From positions 248,001-312,000 of the forward strand of contig NZ_JAKNTW010000005.1 of NCBI RefSeq assembly GCF_022213955.1: a stretch of DNA of 64,000 nucleotides. The letters run 5' to 3'. Origin of the DNA: Dolomitihabitans soli (lineage in GTDB: Bacteria; Actinomycetota; Actinomycetes; Streptosporangiales; Streptosporangiaceae). Under the pieces are notes generated by a model, which saw nothing but the letters and a program-made list of their open reading frames with translations, did not search any database and had not been told where the DNA came from. This document shows, piece by piece, positions 59,801 through 64,000 of this stretch. Every line of letters starts with the position of its first letter. Position 1 is the first letter of the stretch. A program made the position numbers and the translations under genes.

Positions 59801-61166
59801 ACGCGTCGACGAGCTTCCCTTCGAGCCGGCGCGGGGCTACCACGCCGTTCTGGGCCTGTGCGAGTCCGGCCATCTGCTGAGCGTCAAGGGCGCTCCCGAG
59901 GTCGTGCTGACCCGCTGCGAGAGCCTGGTCCACGCGGGGGAGACCGTCCCCTTCGACGACGCGGCCAGGCGCGAGCTGGAGCGGGAGGTCGACAGGCTCG
60001 CCATGCAGGGCTACCGGGTCCTGGCCGTCGCGGAACGCACGGCCTCCAGCCGCTCGGATCTCGACGAGTCCAGGATCAGCAGGTTGCGCTTCCTCGGACT
60101 GCTCGGCCTGGCCGACCCGGTCCGTCCGACCGCCGCACGGAGCGTCCGGGGACTGATCCGGGCCGGGGTCCGCGTCATCATGATGACCGGAGATCATCCG
60201 AGTACGGCGGAGGCCATCGCCGCCGAGGTGCGGGCGTTGAACGGGATGCGGGTCATGACCGGCCAGGAACTCGACGCGCTCGACGACGAGGCCGTGGCCG
60301 CAGTGCTGGACGACGTGTCCGTCTTCGCCCGGGTGACTCCTGCGCACAAGGCACGTATCGTCACGAGCCTGCGGCGTTCGAGGAAGGTGGTCGCCGTAAC
60401 CGGGGACGGCGCCAACGATGTTCCCGCGATCCGGCTCGCCGACGTGGGGGTGGCGCTCGGGTCTCATGCCAGTCCCGCCGCCCGGTCCGCCGCCGACATC
60501 GTCGTGACCGACAATCGCATCGAGACGATCATCGATGCGATCAGCGAGGGCCGGGCGATGTGGGGCTCGGTGCGCGACGCGTTGAGCATCCTGCTCGGCG
60601 GCAACATCGGGGAGATCGCCTTCACTGTGGGGTCGAGCCTGCTGACCGGCCGCAGCGCGTTGAACGCCCGCCAGTTGTTGCTGGTCAACCTGCTCACCGA
60701 CATGTTGCCCTCGATGGCGGTGGCGGTACGGCGACCGAGCGCCGTCGACCCGGAGAAGTTGCTGGCGGAAGGGCCGGAGGCATCCCTTGGCACGCCCCTG
60801 ACCCGCGACATCTACGTGCGTGCCGTCACCACCGCCGCGGCCGCGGCCATGGCCTGGTCGCTCGGCAGGATGTCGGGCACGCGCAGCCGGGCGGACACGA
60901 TCGGGCTGATCGCCCTGGTGACGGCGCAGCTTCTGCAGACGGTGGCGACGGGAAGCCAGGATCGGACCGTGCTGCTAGCCGGCCTGTCGTCCGTGGCCGT
61001 GCTGGCGGCGATCGTGTCGGTCCCCGGCATCAGCCACTTCTTCGGCTCACGTCCGATCGGCCCGTTCGGCTGGGCCATCGCACTGGGCTGTGCCACCGCC
61101 GCCGCGTCGCTGGGAAGGCTGGTCGAACGGTCCGCCCCGGGATGGTCACCGAACGTTAACCCCTAG
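56826..61166 (+). CDS. very large P-type cation ATPase (CtpI-like)
   Basis: The 1446-residue protein has the phosphorylation motif DKTGTLT with Asp914, the actuator TGES near residue 757, the hinge GDGANDVPAIRLADVGVALG near 1193 and the MTGDHP stretch. The membrane motif PEGLP (about 875) is of the Ca/Mg-type P2 ATPases rather than the CPx heavy-metal type. The first 600 residues are an extra N-terminal region, including a second, degenerate actuator/HAD-like stretch, as in mycobacterial CtpI. GGAGGTGAC precedes the ATG. The transported ion is not known. Confidence 0.92.
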   Translation: MSLLGALRPDTLLSLLPEPVRSLVPRGRRIETCAGGIRVELRNIGGRGGERAARELEDRLRAAGTRRAEVNGALGCVYIGCDATTADTEKLVAIVAELDEGQEAGAGPSARHGAEHHARAAVSLGGSLLGTSLALAGRVTRMRLLHSAVPTFLQLAEHTPRIRRELDRLMGPPAAAAMLETARTVTQTLAIRPIGLLIDSAAAAGRYIDARAGLQAWASWEEEFAGANGTYRHLRTAARPRPVPLPPGPVERYADAVSPAALAAHGVTAILSRSHQRGLSVLISGTPKAAAVGRDAFTGAVVRALAGRGAIVLQHDALRRMDRIDTVLIDATALTTGAWALHDVVSTGSDVDPDELHARLHSLLDLTDVTVRRESDGWVARPYSAARGPRQVGRWRRAGVTPVVVSRHGTVVAFAGLVPELHPLAEAVAAAAKGTRTVLLAGGEPWLAETLGLDRLSGGRSRLDASVRALQSDGHAVAVLSRRSMRALREADLGIGVLDQPRRVPWDAHVIGGLDGAQLLLRCLPAARTASVRSVRLAATGAIIGAGLAFLGDHRASVGRAHLVSECTSVAALVAGRWAGRHLGREPPPFRADRTPWHAMGASEVLARLHTSPDGLPEGESARRRRKPGPGTFAEPESLTRATVEELANPLTPVLAVGAGASAVVGSVLDATLIGGVIIVDALLGGAQRRNTSRALHRLTEETAVLVRLCRPDGLKEGTADDLVPGDVIELRAGDAVPADCRLVTAAGLEIDESSLTGESQLVAKTTAPTATPIVADRGSMVYAGTTVAAGHGRGVVVATGTETESGRTARLALDAPPPTGVELRLRALSRRILPAAIGSGVLLGSIDLLRGSPLDRALAPAVNLAVAAVPEGLPFIATIAELAAAKRLSLRNALVRNPSTIEALGRVDVLCFDKTGTLTKGRISLRRISDGRVERPMERLTPELRAIVAAALRAGPRFGGGRAIPHPTDRAVVEGAERLRVSPRDGLRAWRRVDELPFEPARGYHAVLGLCESGHLLSVKGAPEVVLTRCESLVHAGETVPFDDAARRELEREVDRLAMQGYRVLAVAERTASSRSDLDESRISRLRFLGLLGLADPVRPTAARSVRGLIRAGVRVIMMTGDHPSTAEAIAAEVRALNGMRVMTGQELDALDDEAVAAVLDDVSVFARVTPAHKARIVTSLRRSRKVVAVTGDGANDVPAIRLADVGVALGSHASPAARSAADIVVTDNRIETIIDAISEGRAMWGSVRDALSILLGGNIGEIAFTVGSSLLTGRSALNARQLLLVNLLTDMLPSMAVAVRRPSAVDPEKLLAEGPEASLGTPLTRDIYVRAVTTAAAAAMAWSLGRMSGTRSRADTIGLIALVTAQLLQTVATGSQDRTVLLAGLSSVAVLAAIVSVPGISHFFGSRPIGPFGWAIALGCATAAASLGRLVERSAPGWSPNVNP

Positions 61167-61245
61167 TTCGACCCAATCGTCCCCATTTTCAACTATTGAA
61201 CCCGAACCTATAGATACATGTCGTTATATCCCTTTAAGGTGCACT

Positions 61246-61371
61246 ATGTCGGAGTTTCTGGGTTCTGTGCTCGCGCGAGCAGCGGTACTGCTCATCGAGG
61301 CCTTGATCACGCGTCTCGTCCAGGTCATCGTCACAACGGTCATTCGTCCAGCGCCGGTCCCGACCATCTGA
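61246..61371 (+). CDS. 41-residue hydrophobic peptide
   Basis: ATG 61246 is preceded by AAGG six bases upstream and by unusually AT-rich DNA that looks like a promoter (61170-61245). The peptide is MSEFLGSVLARAAVLLIEAL followed by ITRLVQVIVTTVIRPAPVPTI. It is a single long hydrophobic or amphipathic helix with two arginines, ending in RPAPVPTI. I do not recognise it. It could be a regulatory micropeptide for the ATPase, a toxin-like peptide, or a membrane peptide carried by the bracketed block. Confidence 0.6.
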   Translation: MSEFLGSVLARAAVLLIEALITRLVQVIVTTVIRPAPVPTI

Positions 61372-61402
61372 TCCGGGAGCGGTTTACGGCAAGCCGGTCG
61401 TA

Positions 61403-61744
61403 ATCAACCCGGTGATCGTCGAAGGGCAGATCCACGGGGGAGTGGCCCAGGGCGTCGGCGGCGCGCTGTACGAGCGCATGGTCTACGACTCGCACGGCCA
61501 GCTCCTGAACGCCTCCTTCATGGACTTCCTGATGCCCTACGCCACCGAGATCCCCCGGGTGGAGACCGCGCACCTGGAGACCCCCTCGCCGCTCAACCCG
61601 CTCGGCATCAAGGGGGCGGGCGAGGCCGGCGTCATCCCGGTGTCGGCCGTGATCGCCTCGGCCATCGAGGACGCCGAGGGCATCGTCATCGACCGGATGC
61701 CGATCTCCCCCTCGGACCTGTTCCACCTGAGGGCGACCCGCTGA
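61403..61744 (+). pseudogene. 3' fragment of the molybdenum hydroxylase large subunit gene
   Basis: This is the duplicated last 113 codons and stop of the gene at 53700-56084. It differs by a few bases (for example IPHVE becomes IPRVE). It has no catalytic N-terminal domains and no ribosome site, although a GTG at 61412 keeps the frame open. It is a pseudogene created by the 349-bp duplication. Confidence 0.95.
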
Positions 61745-61751
61745 CCGCTCG
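61403..61751 (+). repeat. right copy of the 349-bp direct repeat
   Basis: It matches 55743-56091 with four substitutions. Similarity ends abruptly at both edges. The DNA between the copies holds the small basic protein, the P-type ATPase and the 41-residue peptide. Confidence 0.95.
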
Positions 61752-61872
61752 CCGGTTCCCCTGACGGGCCGTCGAGGAGCGGTGTGGAACTCCGACGGAC
61801 ACGCGAACGCCCGCCTGGCCTCGGCTGTTTCCCCGGCGATGGGCGGTCGCATCGAACGGATTGAAGCCGCGG

Positions 61873-62931
61873 TCAGGGGACCGGCTGGAGCGTTGTGAGA
61901 TCCTCTCTGCCGATCTGATCACCGTTCCGGGTGATGATCACTTCGTTGCCGCGCACCTCGTAGGCGTAGGAACCGTTGAGAGCGACATACCCATAAGGAG
62001 TCTCCTCGGCGGGGAAGGCCAGTCCGGTATCCGGCTGACCGGTGTATTCCCCGTAGTAGTACACCTGGCCGGAGTTCCCGCGACACAGGATGATCTGTTT
62101 GTTTGCGGTGCTGTAGGCGGCGACCAGTTCGGCGGTCTCCGATCTGGGCAGCATTTCGACCACGCGGTCTGGGCACCCAGGTGGACGAGCCTCTGGTTCG
62201 ACCTGTGGCCCGGTGGTGGATAGATGCCGGAGGCCGGATGGGCGATTCGCCGAGATCAGCGAGGCGACGTAGGCGGAGAACATCAGCAGCACGAAGCAGA
62301 TGACGAACGCTATGAGGCAGCCGGCGCACCCACTCACTGACGAGCCGCTGGATGGCCGGACGATTGGTGACGGCGGATGATATCCGCCGGCCGGTGGGTA
62401 TCGGGCCGGTGGGGGATGACCGTACGGCGGTGTGCCGTACGGGGATACGGGTGGTCTGGGGCCCGTGGGCGGGGGGCCTGGTCGGAGAGGGGCGTATCCC
62501 ATTCGTCCCCCTGCGCCGGCGGGGGGTGCGAAGAAGATGGCGCCATCCGATAGAGAGCGGGAAGGTACATGGGGCGTCGCCGCCGCGCCGCTGGTGGGCA
62601 TCCCCGCGCCGGTGGATCTGACTCTCTCCGACGGCCTCTCTCTCCCGCTGAATCTCGTGCCGCTCCTGAACGGTGGAGTCGAAGGACCGTCATTCGGAAA
62701 GACTTTCGTATGGTCGGTCGCGGCCTTCCGGTCGGTGTCGCATCCCTGGCAGTTGATCTCGCCGGGGTCATTCCACACATCACAGCGAAGGCATCGCCAT
62801 GTCGGCCTGCGGGCTGGGTCGCCGCCGCCCGGATTTGGAGGACCCTGCCGTTCCTCGCACGCTTGGCAACGGCGGCGTTCCGCATCGTTGTAGGTATCGC
62901 ATGATTTGCAGCGCCACGTGGCACCTGCCAC
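61873..62931 (-). CDS. membrane protein with two RanBP2-type zinc fingers
   Basis: The 352-residue protein begins with two WxCxxC-x10-CxxC zinc fingers (WRCKSCDTYND and WRCLRCDVWND). A proline-rich cytoplasmic region of about 140 residues follows (PPPTGPRPPVSPYGTPPYG), then one membrane helix (CLIAFVICFVLLMFSAYVA) and an external domain of about 120 residues. RanBP2 fingers bind RNA or ubiquitin-like proteins in eukaryotes and are uncommon in bacterial membrane proteins. GTG 62931 has GGAAGGGG seven bases upstream. It is downstream of the vWA gene in one operon. Confidence 0.85.
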   Translation of the reverse strand: MAGATWRCKSCDTYNDAERRRCQACEERQGPPNPGGGDPARRPTWRCLRCDVWNDPGEINCQGCDTDRKAATDHTKVFPNDGPSTPPFRSGTRFSGRERPSERVRSTGAGMPTSGAAATPHVPSRSLSDGAIFFAPPAGAGGRMGYAPLRPGPPPTGPRPPVSPYGTPPYGHPPPARYPPAGGYHPPSPIVRPSSGSSVSGCAGCLIAFVICFVLLMFSAYVASLISANRPSGLRHLSTTGPQVEPEARPPGCPDRVVEMLPRSETAELVAAYSTANKQIILCRGNSGQVYYYGEYTGQPDTGLAFPAEETPYGYVALNGSYAYEVRGNEVIITRNGDQIGREDLTTLQPVP

Positions 62932-62951
62932 GATGATTCCCCTTCCAAGGA

Positions 62952-63347
62952 TCAACCGCAGTGTTCAGGGCACAGGAGTTTCCCGTGCAGGTCATCGATG
63001 AGTTCCTCGGTTTCGGACGACGGTTGGAAGCTGATCCAATGCTCGGTGTCCGGTACGGTCCGCGCTTGTGCACGAACCGTCAGCCAATGAGCCATCTCGC
63101 GGGCGTGCAAGGCCTGTTCGCGTTGCAGGAGAATTCGCAATGTGAGCATGTCACCCGATTGGAGCGACCTTTGTGGGCCGGCGGCAAAGCGCAGTATGAG
63201 CTGTATCGGCTCGGTCTCTCGGACATCGGCTGCGGCACACCACTCGCTGGGTAGTTCCAGGCATCCTCCACCGCGCCAGCGTACGGTGATCGATTCTCCG
63301 TCGTAGATCAGTCGCGCGTCGAGGCCTTCCACAACGGAAGCGGTCAC
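62952..63347 (-). CDS. 131-residue protein of unknown function in the vWA operon
   Basis: The GTG start overlaps the vWA stop by 4 bp, and the next gene begins 20 bp after its own stop, so it is surely translated. The product looks mainly beta-stranded at first (ARLIYDGESITVRWRGGGC) and helical later (ILLQREQALHAREMAHWLTV), and ends LLCPEHCG. I do not recognise the family. It probably forms a complex or works in sequence with the vWA protein. Confidence 0.75.
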   Translation of the reverse strand: MTASVVEGLDARLIYDGESITVRWRGGGCLELPSEWCAAADVRETEPIQLILRFAAGPQRSLQSGDMLTLRILLQREQALHAREMAHWLTVRAQARTVPDTEHWISFQPSSETEELIDDLHGKLLCPEHCG

Positions 63348-64000
63348 AAGCTGTTCACGATAGTGTTGATGATCTCGTCCATTTCCAGCTCCTCCAGGCC
63401 CAGGCCGGCCGTGGAGGGGAAGTGCATGGTCATGTTCCACTCCTCGGTGATATCGGTCCAGGGGTAGGCGTCGGGCGCGAAGAGCACGAGGCGCTTGGCT
63501 GAATTGTCCATCACGGCGGTCTGGCTTCTGGCATATCCCCACCGCTCGAAAAGTTCGTCCATGTCCCGGGGAATGTTCTGCGGATAGGTGTGGGCGGAGA
63601 CCGCTGCCGGCGTGCGAAGCGGATGAGCGGGCGCGTCGGTAAACATCACGATGACATGGCGACGCCGATCCAGTCCCGTCTCCCATGGTGCGTCGATGGC
63701 CAGGGAAAGGGCTTCCAGGCCGGACTCCGGGATATCGCCGCCCCCTGACGGATAGAGGCTGCGCACGAAAGTCTCGAATTCCGCTGACTGGTCGGGAAAA
63801 AGCAGGAAAGGGGTTTCCTGGATGGCATCCTCCGCGTAGTCGCCGAAATCGCGGAAGGCAATGAGCTTCAAGCGGAGCTGGGAGATTGCTTTACCCTTCT
63901 CCCGCATCACGAGGTTCAGCCTCTCGTGAAACATGACAGCGCTCTTCTTTACCGTGTCCAGAACGGGCATCATGCTGTCGGTCGCGTCGATGCAGAGCAC
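63344..64000 (-). CDS. von Willebrand factor A domain protein, 5' end outside the window
   Basis: The frame runs off the right edge, leaving 218 residues visible. The MIDAS-type metal site is seen as DATDSM at the visible start, with a second acidic stretch in FRDFGDYAED, YPSGGGDIPESGLEAL as the third part and VIVMFTDAPAH as the last strand. This is the TerY-like cytoplasmic type of vWA domain. The gene heads or belongs to an operon with the two genes downstream; what lies upstream is not visible. Confidence 0.88.
   Translation of the reverse strand: MLCIDATDSMMPVLDTVKKSAVMFHERLNLVMREKGKAISQLRLKLIAFRDFGDYAEDAIQETPFLLFPDQSAEFETFVRSLYPSGGGDIPESGLEALSLAIDAPWETGLDRRRHVIVMFTDAPAHPLRTPAAVSAHTYPQNIPRDMDELFERWGYARSQTAVMDNSAKRLVLFAPDAYPWTDITEEWNMTMHFPSTAGLGLEELEMDEIINTIVNSL

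Noticed and set aside
61412-61744. A separate 110-residue gene after the P-type ATPase.
   Set aside because: It is a near-identical copy of the hydroxylase gene end without its own ribosome site.
55743-61751. A classical transposon or prophage bounded by direct repeats.
   Set aside because: There are no terminal inverted repeats, transposase, integrase or tRNA target, and the repeats are gene fragments of 349 bp.

Overview
The window is high-GC DNA with dense, short-spaced genes, GTG and TTG starts, a WhiB regulator, an ECF sigma/anti-sigma pair, a large Ser/Thr kinase, LigD- and LigC-type end-joining enzymes and a short actinobacterial DNA polymerase I-like protein. This fits an actinomycete. 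The overall look suggests the Streptosporangiaceae or relatives, but I cannot prove the family from sequence alone. About 60 genes can be supported. I see no rRNA, tRNA, CRISPR array, phage gene or transposase.

Layout. 1-10 kb: the end of a LigD polymerase domain, a methyltransferase and a CGNR regulator, an ABC exporter with a NarL-type two-component system (2847-6352), an aldehyde dehydrogenase, an ATP-dependent DNA ligase and a RibD-like reductase. 10-19 kb: glycogen debranching enzyme, OsmC, an AidB-like acyl-CoA dehydrogenase, an ankyrin protein, a DUF1707 protein and an ESX-like two-gene unit. 19-25 kb: a methyltransferase and a sulfate-assimilation unit (sirohydrochlorin chelatase, APS reductase, sulfite reductase). 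The latter is headed by a 27-residue cysteine leader peptide read from a leaderless transcript. 25-34 kb: YccF and YihY membrane proteins, a ZTP-riboswitch-controlled glyA, a CHRD secreted protein, an ECF sigma/anti-sigma operon, RsgA, a phosphoribosyltransferase, WhiB, and an iron-box-controlled sucrase/ferredoxin-like protein. 34-45 kb: glpD divergent from an alkyl-DHAP-synthase-like flavoprotein, a phosphoesterase, a short polymerase, an MFS exporter and the kinase.

44.8-56 kb looks like one purine/oxamate catabolic region. It has the three oxamate carbamoyltransferase-type genes (DUF1116, FdrA, DUF2877), a divergent PucR regulator, an NCS2 purine/uracil permease and a three-subunit molybdenum hydroxylase. 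After it comes a 5.3-kb block (a small basic protein, a giant P-type ATPase and a 41-residue hydrophobic peptide). This block is bracketed by a 349-bp, about 99% identical direct repeat of the 3' end of the hydroxylase large-subunit gene. The right edge holds part of an operon with a vWA protein, an unknown protein and a RanBP2-type zinc-finger membrane protein.

The most notable signals are not in the genes themselves. (1) Gene-boundary sequence has been tandemly copied at three places (10594-10794, 27946-28032, 53466-53716), and a fourth, larger copy flanks the ATPase block. (2) The ECF sigma gene and the CHRD gene share an identical promoter, TGAACC-N17-CGTACA, which defines a small local regulon. 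(3) Cysteine-responsive attenuation, a ZTP riboswitch, an IdeR-type iron box and a SigR/SigH-like promoter can each be read directly from the sequence.
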